64,000 bases of DNA from Ceriagrion tenellum (taxonomy: Eukaryota; Arthropoda; Insecta; Odonata; Coenagrionidae), in assembly GCA_963169105.1 (NCBI GenBank), contig OY720636.1:136639747-136703746 (forward strand), written 5' to 3'. Of the stretch, positions 45,903-55,757 are shown piece after piece. A model generated the notes under the pieces. The model was given only the letters and a program-made list of their open reading frames with translations, searched no databases and was not told where the DNA came from. The position numbers and the translations under genes are program-made. Position 1 is the first letter of the stretch. Every line of letters begins with the position of its first letter.

Positions 45903-47187
45903 ATACATCTACATCTACGTCATACCCTGCAAGCCACCCAAAGGGTGTGTGGCAGGGGGTGCTTTCGCACCAGGCATGCATGAATGATATGGTAGAACAC
46001 CGACATTACATTAAAACCCGCGTACCACACATGCAAAGCGCCAATTAAAAATCTAATACCCAAGAAACATTCTATCTTCAATCGTTCCAACATGCAAGGG
46101 ATACAAAGACTACTACTACAGATTCAAAATATCATGCATAAATAAGAACATCAATATTTACATCATGCATAAATAAGAGAGTAGAGAATATAATGAGAAA
46201 GATTTACTGCCTGCCTATTGTCAATACTCGATCTATTCATGACGACGATCACAGCTGTTATGGTCCCGAATGGTACGCGGAAAAAATGACATTTTATACC
46301 TAACGGTTCTACAATCTAGCTCTCTAATTTGATTGGCGCGAGATAATCTGCCGTAGTACGAAGGGGTTAATAGTGTGTTTTTTACGTCGTCAGTAAAATG
46401 ATTCTCCTGAAATTTATTTAGGAGGTTAAGCCTATAATTTAATGTACACTGTGATAGCGATTCCCATCCTAATTCTTCTAACAGTCCAGACACACTAGCC
46501 AACTTATCGTAGCATCGTTTCACAAACCTAGCTCCTCTTCGCTGTACGCGATCTAACTCTGATATCAATCCCGTCTCGTATGGATCCCATACACTAACAG
46601 CATATTCCAGATGAGGCCTAACGATTGAAAAATAACAACGTTCTTTCACTTTCTCATCACATTTTCCTAGTACTCTCTTGATAAAACCTAGCTTCCTGTA
46701 TGCTTGACCGCATATTTCCCTAATATGTTTACCCCAAGATAGGTCGTGAGTAATTGTGACCCCTAAGTACTTAACAGACTCGGCGTGAATAATTTCCGTA
46801 TTTTTAATTCTGTAAGCCCTACCTGGTCCAAAAGCTGACTGCTACGCACTTTTTTATGTTAATTTCCATCTGCCACTTTTCGCACCAAGCATGAATAGCA
46901 AGTAGGTCGATTGTTAACGAGTCGCTATCTTCGGAATTGGTAATATCCCTATACACAACCGCGTCGTCTGCGAAGAGTCTAAGCTTACTTTTAACGACGT
47001 TGCTAATATCATTTATGTACAAGAGAAATAAAAGTGGACCAATTACACTTCCCTGAGGAACACCCAATGTAACGCTGTGTTTGACATGATACCGTCTATG
47101 ACAACCCTTTGTTCCCGCCCATGTAAGAATTGATTAATCCAACTAATAATGTTTTTATCTATTCCATATGCTTCTAGTTTTGAGAAC
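45903..47187 (-). mobile_element. LINE-A copy, 5'-truncated
   Basis: Contains the RT core, C-terminal region, about 330 bp of 3' UTR and the 3' tail (ACGTAGATGTAGATG at its end). It starts within the RT at K-L-E-A-Y-G-I-D-K-N (about 47180). The first 430 bp from the 3' end are nearly identical to 55318-55757, with only a few differences seen by eye. This makes it one of the youngest LINE-A copies here. Confidence 0.85.
46233..47187 (-). pseudogene. LINE-A reverse transcriptase fragment with intact FADD
   Basis: From 47187 downward: Y-G-I-D-K-N-I-I-S-W-I-N-Q-F-L-H-G, a one-base frameshift near 47075, then G-V-P-Q-G-S-V-I-G-P-L-L-F-L and L-F-A-D-D-A-V-V-Y-R-D with both catalytic aspartates. 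A frame break follows at about 46818-46700. Next come R-C-Y-F-S-I-V-R-P-H-L-E-Y-A-V-S-V-W-D-P, V-Q-R-R-G-A-R-F-V-K-R, I-R-E-L-D-C-R-T-V-R-Y and M-S-F-F-P-R-T-I-R-D-H-N. This is the clearest LINE-A coding sequence in the window. Confidence 0.85.
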
Positions 47188-47224
47188 TAATACATAACTG
47201 ATCAAGAACAGTAGTTTACGCATC

Positions 47225-47710
47225 TGGGTAGTATTTAGGATGAGAAGCAGTTTAGTGGTTGAGGCATTAGATATAGAATTGATATGGCTAAAGAATCATA
47301 TTCAAAGAGGGGGAATTGATGATGGAGGTCTGAGTAGTGACGTAAAGAAAAGTCTGGAGAAAATTTCAATATGCTAGGCGCTGAATGAGGTGGAGACTTG
47401 GCCATTGCGAAGGGGGGATTAATATACGTAGACTTGAGGCGTTTGAGACTTGGGCATGGAGAAGGATGGAGAGGGTGATATGGGTGGCGAGGACGACGAA
47501 CGAGGAGGTATTGGATATGGCTCGAGAGGAGAAGAAGAGCGGTGGAAATTCGGGGGAGGCAGAAGAGATGAATGGAGAACGTTTGGAAAAGAGAGGGGAG
47601 AACCCTGGGGAAATATGGAGAAGGAAGGAAGAGAATAGGAATTCTGGACTAAAGAAGAAGAGGGAGACGTTAAGGGGATTTGAAGAGGGATCTAATGGCG
47701 GATAACCTAT
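47225..47710 (+). pseudogene. Decayed LINE-B C-terminal fragment
   Basis: Broken frames give E-V-E-T-W-P-L-R-R-G-D and then L-E-A-F-E-T-W-A-W-R-R-M-E-R-V, N-E-E-V-L. The order matches C-E-S-W-T, L-E-A-L-E-M-W, R-R-M-Q-K-I, N-E-E-V-L of the LINE-B copy at 30947-31717. The downstream open frame to 47705 is Glu/Gly/Lys-rich and decayed. Confidence 0.65.
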
Positions 47711-48080
47711 GAGAGGGAAAACAGAACGATATACCGGAAATTAGGACGTTAGGATTGGTACTGTCCAGAAACCTACCAATCAGCTGGCGTAAAACGCAAA
47801 TGAATCCATTGATGCAAAAATTTCAGACACTCATCGCGCTGATTTTCTAGTCATTGCTAAATAATATAATGTTTTCCATGGGATGTAATTCGACTGTTGA
47901 CTCAAGAGATAATTAATTTAAAAGGTGATGAATTTATATCCCGGATTTCCCACGAGAAATGCAGGGATTAGTCGGGTTGTTTTCTCAGCCGCTTAAAAAA
48001 ATAAACGTATTAGTCATCGAAATACTTTTCATTGAATCGCAAAAAAACGATGCGGCTGTGAGATCGTTCTAAGTGGACAT
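47711..48080. other. No recognised feature
   Basis: AT-rich spacer between two LINE remnants; nothing supported. Confidence 0.3.
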
Positions 48081-48082
48081 CT

Positions 48083-48125
48083 ACGATATATCGTGCAAGC
48101 CACCACTAGGGAGTGCGGTGTGAAG
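48083..48125 (-). repeat. LINE-A-related 3' tail, short
   Basis: ATCTACGATATATCGTGCAA, GCCACCACTAGGGAGTGCGG is the inverse tail consensus with substitutions. Confidence 0.45.
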
Positions 48126-48246
48126 CAAGTCATGTTCAAGTCACAATTATGTAAGTTTATTATGCCAATGAGAAGTTTATTCCTCAATAACAATCGTAAA
48201 AATAAGAAACAACAATCGCACTATTGCACATTTTCCTTATAATTTA

Positions 48247-48431
48247 CGACGCGTTTCGACTCACAGAGTCACCAACTGGCTCAAGACATTTCAGAAAAAT
48301 GACATATAAATATGATGTCTCCTTTTGCTTAAGTTTCTTGCACCTGATGATGTCTCCGATGTATATCATGATTAAAACCTGTGAAAAAGTGCGACGTTGT
48401 TTCTGTGTCAATCGTTGAGTCGAAACGCGTT
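48247..48431. repeat. Short inverted repeat with 150-bp loop
   Basis: ACGCGTTTCGACTCA (about 48249) pairs with TGAGTCGAAACGCGT (about 48416). The loop contains ACCTGATGATGTCTCC and ATCATGATTAAAACCTG. Possibly the end structure of an unrecognised repeat. Confidence 0.5.
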
Positions 48432-49250
48432 GAGCTTTGTAATTGAAATCTGTGGGATTGGGCGATTGATGTTTCTCACCAATATTGCGCCTGGATCTTT
48501 GAAACGTAAAACCAAAGTTTTATGTCCATAATTTGACTTACTTTACTTCATGCTTCTTAAAAATCCTTAAATATTGGAATTAAATTTGACTATGTATGGT
48601 CTCTGCCATGACCAGAGAAAAACCTCGCCTAAATTATCTAAAAATCGTTTAAGTACCTCTTTTTAACCCTTGAGTCGCGAAGGGTGGTAACATGAGTGAT
48701 TAGGATGCAAGGAGAAAGAAATAAGGGTGAGTAGGCTCTTGTCATTTGGTAAAGACATTACCATCCTCAAATATCCTCGTTACAGATACGGTCGGATTCG
48801 TGAAGAGTTTTTCTTGGCACAGGTTAAATACTCCCCCGTCTCTAGACCTTCTTTGCGAAAGAAACAAACTGCTAATAAACTGTAGCTACTCTTCAATCCT
48901 CAATAGATACCCAATCGTAAGGGGCAGAAATATAAGAAAACTGTATGGATAACAGTTAGCTCTCACGATTATAATTAACCAGAATGTATAGTAAATAGGT
49001 AATCGGCTATGGTGGCTTTTATTGCCAGTCAAACGGATTATCAAATGAATCATAGATAGGATACTTCGGTGAGGCTCTTGTTCAGCAACTCTTCAGGGGA
49101 AAGCATGTGCGAGAAATCAGTGGGCAAGGTGGCTGAAAATCAGGATTTATGTATAATATTCAAGGAGAACAGGAAGAAAAGTTATAGGCACCAATTGCAT
49201 ATTTATGCTTGCAAAATATGCTGATTCTACATTATTATTGCCGGCCTAAT
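48432..49250. other. No recognised feature
   Basis: AT-rich. TATGGTCTCTGCCATGACCA near 48598 faintly resembles repeat C. Open frames are short and featureless. Confidence 0.3.
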
Positions 49251-49254
49251 TAAT

Positions 49255-49390
49255 TAGGTTGGTGTCTTGCAGGCTCGCATCCCGATCCAGGCAGTTGGTT
49301 CGCGTCCCGCTTCGGGAATGAGTATGGATATCAATCTAAGAAAGAGACAACTAAAAATATTAGGTCTGATGACCCAAGACAACATCATCA
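49255..49390 (+). repeat. SINE-like element
   Basis: GGTTGGTGTCTTGCAGGCTC followed by AGTTGGTTCGCGTCCCGC (B-box-like GGTTCGCGTCC) and then ATTAGGTCTGATGACCC. Consistent with a tRNA-derived SINE head plus body; the A-box is imperfect. Confidence 0.4.
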
Positions 49391-49514
49391 ATAACAGAAA
49401 CCCTGGCCAAACTTTATATTTCTAATAAATTATGAATAATATCTATCCTACCAAATTATGACTGAAAAGCCTAGTACAATCCATCTCCTATAGTTAGAAT
49501 ACTACGGACAAGGC

Positions 49515-49942
49515 TATATCTACATCTACGTAATACCCAGCGAGCCACCACGAGGGTGTGTGGCAGGGGGAGAAGATCACCAAACATGCACTATTGACAT
49601 GCAACTAGGATATTTAATGGAGACATGCTAGATAATAGGGTCACATTCAGCTAGATGGTTAGTATCTACATAATAATAAATGGATTATTGGTTGCTATTA
49701 CGTGCATCATCCACTATAGACTACTCTAACTATATTTCACCTACCTATCCCTTTGCTACGCTGCCTATTGTTCTCTCTTATGGTACGCGGGAAAAATGAC
49801 ATTATAAATCTATCGGTACGACAATCTATATCTCTAATCTTGTTAATATGATCAAACCTAGCATAATACACAGGGGTTCTCAATATATATCTAACGTCAT
49901 CTGTGAACAAATAGGTTTCGAATTTACTTAAAAGGTTTAACA
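49515..49942 (-). repeat. LINE-A copy, 3' part (split by the hAT element)
   Basis: Minus-strand 3' tail and UTR nearly matching 30353-30780, plus coding D-V-R-Y-I-L-R-T-P-V-Y-Y-A-R-F-D-H and S-F-F-P-R-T-I-R-E-N. It stops at the hAT insertion and resumes at 52607. Confidence 0.8.
49935..49942. repeat. hAT target-site duplication, left
   Basis: GTTTAACA, repeated exactly at 52607-52614. Confidence 0.92.
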
Positions 49943-52606
49943 TAGTGATGGGTCGATTCGATTCCTCGATTCTTCGATTCCTCGATTCTATGCCAAGAAT
50001 CGGAATCGAAAATGAGTATTTACCAAGGTGAAAAATCGATTCCGATTCCAGTAGTACTTCAAACCACAAATTTATTTACGGCCGTGCTTCCAAAAGTCAT
50101 TTGAATTTTCGCGCCATGTAATCGTAAAAACAAAACACATTCGAATCAGCGGAGTGACCGTTTCTTCCATGCCGTAGTCCCGTAGTGACGTTAAAGATAC
50201 ATACGTTTTCTAGGTGCACGACATTGTCATCGACTTCTACTGAGCGTTGTAATGTCGATTGTGTGGAATCATTTTCATATTGATCCTATAAATGATCAAA
50301 TTGCCGTGTGTATCCACTGCCACGCAAGAATTTCCCGTGGTGGAACTTCAAAATCTACCTCAAATTTATTAAAACATTTTAATAAACAACATAGATCCCT
50401 AGTAAAGGCTTCATCACCGAAAGATGGGACACTTGAAATTTCACCATTGACGATTCAAATACCTGAATTGTCACCTCCAGTTCAAAGTGAAGTACTTAGT
50501 GATTCAGTGAGTTCCTGTTCAAGAACAGATGAGAGCAGCCTCAGTTCTTCTTTTCTACCAGCTACTCCCTCATCTCCTGATGTCGAAGTTATTACGGCGA
50601 GTAATGCAGTTAAGCGTAAGCCCTCCAAACTTCTATCTCCTAATCAGCCTACTTTGAAGAAGTTTATGGATAAAACTTCTAAATTTAAGGTTGGAGACGC
50701 CAGGTCTACTATGATTACTCGCAAAATAGGAGAAATGATTTGCTTAGACCTGCAACCCTTCTCTATTGTAGAAAACGTAGGATTTGTCAAACTTATGGAA
50801 TTACTGGAACCTCGCTATACCATGGTATCTAGGAAAACTCTATCGAATTGTGTTATTCCCAAAATGTACAACCAAACCAGAGAAAAGGTAGAAGATATGA
50901 TAAAAATGATAAAATTTGCAGGAATAACCACAGATTTGTGGACTTCTAATGCGCAAGATGACTATCTTAGTGTAACGGTGCATTTCCTTGATGAGGAATT
51001 CAATTTTAAGCACTTATGCATTGAAGTGATCCCATTCCCTGAAATATCGCATTCAGCAGTGAATATACGCACATTTTTGGAGATGACTTTATCTGATTGG
51101 GGCCTACAGGAAAAGATAGCGTGTGTTGTTCGTGACAATGGACGCAATGTTGTTGCTGCTTTAGAAAGATCATCATTTAGGCATTTTTCATGCTTTGCAC
51201 ATACATTGCAACTTGTATTAAAAGAGGGATTTTTAAACTGCAAGTCAATAATGAATCTAACAGCAGCCTGCAGAAGAATTGTAGGCCACTTCAAACATTC
51301 TTCTAAAAACGTTAAAGTTAACGTTAATAGTTCGTTAAAAACGTTAGCTCTGACAATGTAACCCTGTCTGAGGTAAGTTCATTTCCTTGATAATTTCAAA
51401 GTACCTCGTTTGTTTGTTTATTTTTTCTGAATTCTGCATTCTATGGTATAATTATTGGTCCTCACAAAAGATGAATGTTATTTTGATTAAAGGTAATTCC
51501 ACTGGTGCATTTACTGGAACATGAATTGAAGAAGCCCGCTCCAATAGGTTCAGGCCTGCAGGGATTAAAAAATGACCTGTTAGCAGCACTGTCCAAACGT
51601 TTCATGAATATAGAAGATGACTTTTGTTGTTCTCTTGCAACAATATTAGATCCCCGGCTGAAGAAGGAGCCAATTTCTAACCAAAGGCATTTGGAGACTG
51701 TAAAGATGACACTAATAAAGGAAGCCAAAAAAATTCAGCAGGTAAGGTGATTGTAATTGCACCTAGTGAAGCCTCGTATTAAAAAAAATTGTATTATTTC
51801 CTGATTTTTTTTTTTTCAAATTAGATTGAAGGCAGTGGCACACCACATCCGGAGGAGCAAATTCAGCCTAGGGAGCCTGTGACAGTTATATGGTCAAGGT
51901 ACAGTGATGTGTTTGGAAAGGTACCCAAAGACACCATAGCAAATACTGTTGAAGCTGAAGTGGAAGCTTATTTATCAGAGATGAATGCACCACCAAATTC
52001 CTTCCCTGGGGAATACTGGAAGGCTTGCTTCTCCTACCCAAGGCTGAAAGTATTAGCCAAAAAGTTTCTTGCCATACCGCCATCCACTGTGTTCAGTGAA
52101 AGACTTTTTAGTTCATCAGGAAAAATATGTGATGTAAAACGCAACAGGCTTGATCCTGACAGAGTGAAGATGCTTTGCTTTCTGAGCAAAAATTTAAAAT
52201 CTGTAAAGGGAGACTAAATTTGTAAGACATTATTGATAATGATCAGATATTTTCAATAAAAGATAGCTATTAAAGATGATACTTTTATTTTAAATTTAAA
52301 CATGAGTGTTAATATTCTTAAGTAATACCTATGAGATAACACCACTTTTCAGGTATGTTCTGTTCTGAAATTAACAATTATATTTTAATTACATAGTGAT
52401 GATATGAGTGATGCTTTTGTTAACTGATTCTTTCACAGAGGAATAATTTTTTACGTGGTTGTCTTGTTGTCTGGAATTAAGTGATATTTTTCATGGAGCC
52501 TATGGCATCAGAATCGATGGAATCGGTATTGGTAGAATCGGAATCGAAATGTCAGAACCGGAATCGGGATCGGAATCGCTAAACTTTTGGAATCGACCCA
52601 TCACTA
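49943..52606 (+). mobile_element. hAT-superfamily DNA transposon, 2664 bp
   Basis: Bounded by a perfect 17-bp terminal inverted repeat (TAGTGATGGGTCGATTC and its complement GAATCGACCCATCACTA) and an exact 8-bp duplication GTTTAACA, the hAT hallmark size. The ends are dense in CGATTC/GAATCG hexamers: five within the first 45 bp and several more inward on the left, and several within 49 bp of the right end. Clusters like these are typical transposase-binding subterminal repeats. It carries a transposase gene with an internal deletion. Clean ends imply a fairly recent insertion into LINE-A. Confidence 0.95.
50252..52217 (+). pseudogene. hAT transposase (BED-finger type), three exons, internally deleted
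   Basis: Exon 1 (50252-51372) starts at an ATG. It encodes a BED zinc finger near residues 24-50 (C-I-H-C, H-F-N-K-Q-H), a Ser-rich linker, then the RNase H-like core: T-T-D-L-W-T-S, V-V-R-D-N-G-R-N-V and S-C-F-A-H-T-L-Q-L-V-L. Exon 2 (51493-51741) follows a GAG|GTAAGT donor. Exon 3 (51825-52217) follows CAG|GTAAGG and a poly-T tract ending TTAG. It holds the hAT C-terminal dimerisation domain (Y-W-K-A-C, L-A-K-K-F-L-A-I-P-P-S-T, E-R-L-F-S-S-S-G). Exons 2 and 3 join in phase 0. After H-F-K-H-S-S-K the exon 1 frame breaks and stops at 51359-51361, while N-V-T-L-S-E in another frame runs into the donor. The usual segment with T-R-W-N-S is absent. So the gene is deleted and frameshifted at about 51300-51350. 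Catalytic motifs otherwise look intact. Confidence 0.9.
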
Positions 52607-52614
52607 GTTTAACA
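52607..52614. repeat. hAT target-site duplication, right
   Basis: GTTTAACA, identical to 49935-49942. Confidence 0.92.
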
Positions 52615-52757
52615 TAAATTTTAACTTGCGCTCTGATAGTAATTCCCATCCTAGTTCTTCTATTAAACTCGTAACACTTATACAATTATCATAACGGCCT
52701 TTAACAAACCTAGCGGATCTCCTTTGCACACGCTCTAATTCTTTTATCATACCTTCC
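52607..52757 (-). pseudogene. LINE-A C-terminal coding, right of the hAT insertion
   Basis: Minus strand: G-M-I-K-E-L-E-R-V-Q-R-R-S-A-R-F-V-K, then E-E-L-G-W-E-L-L-S-E-R-K-L-K. The LINE-A 5' truncation is at about 52757. Together with 49515-49942 it forms one approximately 580-bp LINE-A insertion. Confidence 0.8.
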
Positions 52758-53485
52758 AGATATTCACATCCAAGATACAGCGATCCAGGCATAAGGCCAG
52801 TTGTGATAGGTCGCCAGTGGTTGTAAATGACAGTGTAAATACTTAAAAAGTAAATATTTTGTTTATAAATTGGGCCGCGACTCCGCTCCAAACAGAAACA
52901 CCAAAGGAACAGAGATAGTGTGTAGAACAGATACATGCATACAGCCATTCCTTTCTCCCTCGCAACGTTGACGACGATCACAGAGCAAACAGCGAGAAGC
53001 CATAATAGAGGGACGCATGCGGTCCCTTTCATTACTTCCAGTAACCTAGTGTCTTCCTTTCCGGAGACCCTATACGGCTGGGTTTGAGGGTTTTATGTAG
53101 ATCTTTTGTAGATTTCACAGACTGTGGAACGCCTTAGCTGAACGTGGTTTATGATGGCGGAAGCTGAAATCGTGAGTGATTGTGATCACATTTTAATAAT
53201 TTTTCGAGTTATTCATTTGAGTATTCCACCAATAGCTTGGTTTGATTTTTTTGGTAGTGTACTTATAATTAGAAGTGCTCTTATAGTTAGGTTGTTCGAG
53301 AGTACTCATCCTAGCATCATAATTTCTGGCATATCGTCCTGTTTTCCCTCCCGAGGTTGATCCGCCATTATATCCCTCTAAAAATCCTTGGACCACATTT
53401 CGCCTGTTTATTCCATGGAAAGCACGATGTATATAGAAATATCAATGATGTAAGAGTTAATTTCCTTAATTTGTGCCTTCATCCC
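52758..53485. other. No gene; partial repeat C match at 53150-53240
   Basis: GATGGCGGAAGCTGAAATCG at 53152 matches the left end of repeat C (37748, 60723). The 5' part of the open frame at 52604-53032 beyond LINE-A is not recognisable. Confidence 0.35.
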
Positions 53486-53489
53486 ATCC

Positions 53490-54015
53490 TAGATTTTGTA
53501 GAGGTCAGTTACACTGACGAGACTATCATAACGGCCTTTCATGTATCTGGCTGATCTTCTCTGCACGCGTTCTAACTCAGTTTTTAAGGCTACCTCTTGT
53601 GGATCCCAAACGCTGGCAGCGCATTCTAAGTGGAGTCTAACGAGGGAGAAGTAGCTGATTACTCTTACTTTTCCTTCGCACTTTCCAAGTACTCTTTTGA
53701 CAAATCCCAATTTATGATTAGCTTGGCCAGTTATTTAATTTGGTTTACATATGGTAATGGTTTACATTTGGTTTGCTTTAATTTGGTTTATTATTTGGTT
53801 ACAACACATTTTTTTCACGTTCAATTCTAGCTGTTACGCGCCGCACCACGAATTGCCAATTGCCTTGAGGTCCTTCCTTATCATTATCGCTACGGAATTC
53901 CCTATACACTACAGAATCGTCGGCAAATAATTGGAGATTACTTTCTATTAATTCACCAATATCATGAATATCGTAGCACGTATCGTAAAGTAAATATCGT
54001 AGTCTAAATTTTGGG
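53490..54015 (-). pseudogene. LINE-A coding relic
   Basis: Minus strand: N-L-Q-L-F-A-D-D-S-V-V-Y-R-E (about 53935-53895), and farther on V-I-S-Y-F-S-L-V-R-L-H-L-E-C-A-A-S-V-W-D and V-Q-R-R-S-A-R-Y-M-K-G-R-Y-D-S. Frames are broken and the sequence between is partly deleted or replaced. There is no 3' UTR next to it. Confidence 0.7.
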
Positions 54016-54020
54016 TCTTT

Positions 54021-55315
54021 CCTGACCAAAACTAAAAGCTGATGCTAAGGATGAGTTAAGTTTCAAGATTGAATATCAGTTAAAAATAAATCTTTTCACG
54101 TAACTGCGACAACAAAAAAGTGGCTGATACCGTAATTATTTATCGACTGCCTCGTCTATTGTTGGTCCATTAACACAAATCGTCAGTTTTAACGCTGTAT
54201 AAAATTACGGAGTAGCAACCTCGAATGGTGCCACTTCGTGTTTCAAAAGTTGTCGAAAGTACGATGAAAACATGAGTGCTTTAAGTATTCGGCCGTGCCC
54301 TCGGTCGGCGGAAGCATGGCCGGAGGGCGGCGTGGCAATCGCATACCACGATGGTTGAGTCGACCCGTGACGCAACCTTATGCAGTTCCACATTCCTAAC
54401 GGAACCCCAGTTAACACCGACCCAACAAGCATGGCTTCGCGATTTTCAATATGAGTTATGACGGCATTCACTAAGTATGAGCATCACGGTTGTTTCGACG
54501 AAATATTAACCACAGGCCTCGAGCATTCCAAAGCTCCTCTCGTCATTTCTTTCCGATCATGATGCTTCGAAAAAGTTACTTCCGTCTCTGAATGCAATAA
54601 AACATATTCCACAACTGCAAAATTCATGTATTTTTTCCAGAAAACCACAATTAATGTTTATCTATCTAGTGAATGATGAGGATTATGATCCACTTCACTA
54701 TTTATTTTGAATTTAACCGTCAAATCAAGCAGCGCGGAGAATAGAATTGAGGAGGCCATAAAGCGTCTGGGAATGAAAACATATATATCATCGCTGAATG
54801 TTTTACATTTTGCGAATACACAATAAGCTAAATACTTCACACCCAAATTTAGAGTATCATATTGAGATGAGAACAACTTAGTTTTACACTACCGCAATCA
54901 AGAGGTTACATGCACGCTTGAAGGGCTATTTAAACATTAACACATGACACTATAATCGGGCTAAAGTTTTTGCAGAAGTCCCAGTAGAAAGTCCGAATAA
55001 ATGAAGATGGATAAATATATGAAACTTTGAGGCTCTTAATTTCCCTCATATTTCTTCCCATATGCTTTGTTATTTTTGAATGCAGAAAGTAGTATAGCTG
55101 ATGCAGCAGTGTTTTGGCCCAATTTTGCGAAAAATATCGTTACATTCCTGGATTTATAACACAATTTACTTTTAATTCGTGATAAAAACCTCAGGCTAAC
55201 GGGTATAATGGATCACTTATCGAATCAGAGTAAGTTAAACTATAATATACTTTTCAACTATGTTACAATTATGTGGTCCATATATTTTAACAAGAGGAAC
55301 TTTGAGGTTAAGTAA
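54021..55315. other. No recognised feature
   Basis: An 88-residue minus-strand frame (54205-54471) lies in a locally CpG-rich patch but shows no domain. The rest is AT-rich. Confidence 0.3.
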
Positions 55316-55317
55316 TC

Positions 55318-55757
55318 ATCTACATCTACATCTACGTCATACCCTGCAAGCCACCCAAAGGGTGTGTGGCAGGGGGTGCTTTCGCACCAGGCATGCATGA
55401 ATGATATGGTAGAACACCGACATTACATTAAAACCCGCGTACCACACATGCAAAGCGCCAATTAAAAATCTAATACCCAAGAAACATTCTATCTTCAATC
55501 GTTCCAACATGCAAGGGATACAAAGACTACTACTACAGATTCAAAATATCATGCATAAATAAGAACATCAATATTTACATCATGCATAAATAAGAGAGTA
55601 GAGAATATAATGAGAAAGATTTACTGCCTGCCTACTGTCAATACTCGAACTATTCATGACGACGATCACAGCTGTTATGGTCCCGAATGGTACGCGGAAA
55701 AAATGACATTTTATACCTATCGGTTCTACAATCTAGCTCTCTAATTTTATTGGCGCG
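55318..55757 (-). repeat. LINE-A 3' end, near-identical to 45903-46335
   Basis: The tail has an extra ACATCT unit and is followed by the same 3' UTR (GGCATGCATGAATGATATGG onward) and the start of the coding end. Homology to 45903-46335 stops near 55757. Confidence 0.85.

Noticed and set aside
50252..52217. Domesticated host gene derived from hAT (ZBED-like)
   Set aside because: It still has intact terminal repeats and target duplication, and its frame is broken, so it is a transposon copy.
54205..54471. 88-residue minus-strand open frame in a CpG-rich patch
   Set aside because: No domain, no splice context and no repeat homology; left unassigned.
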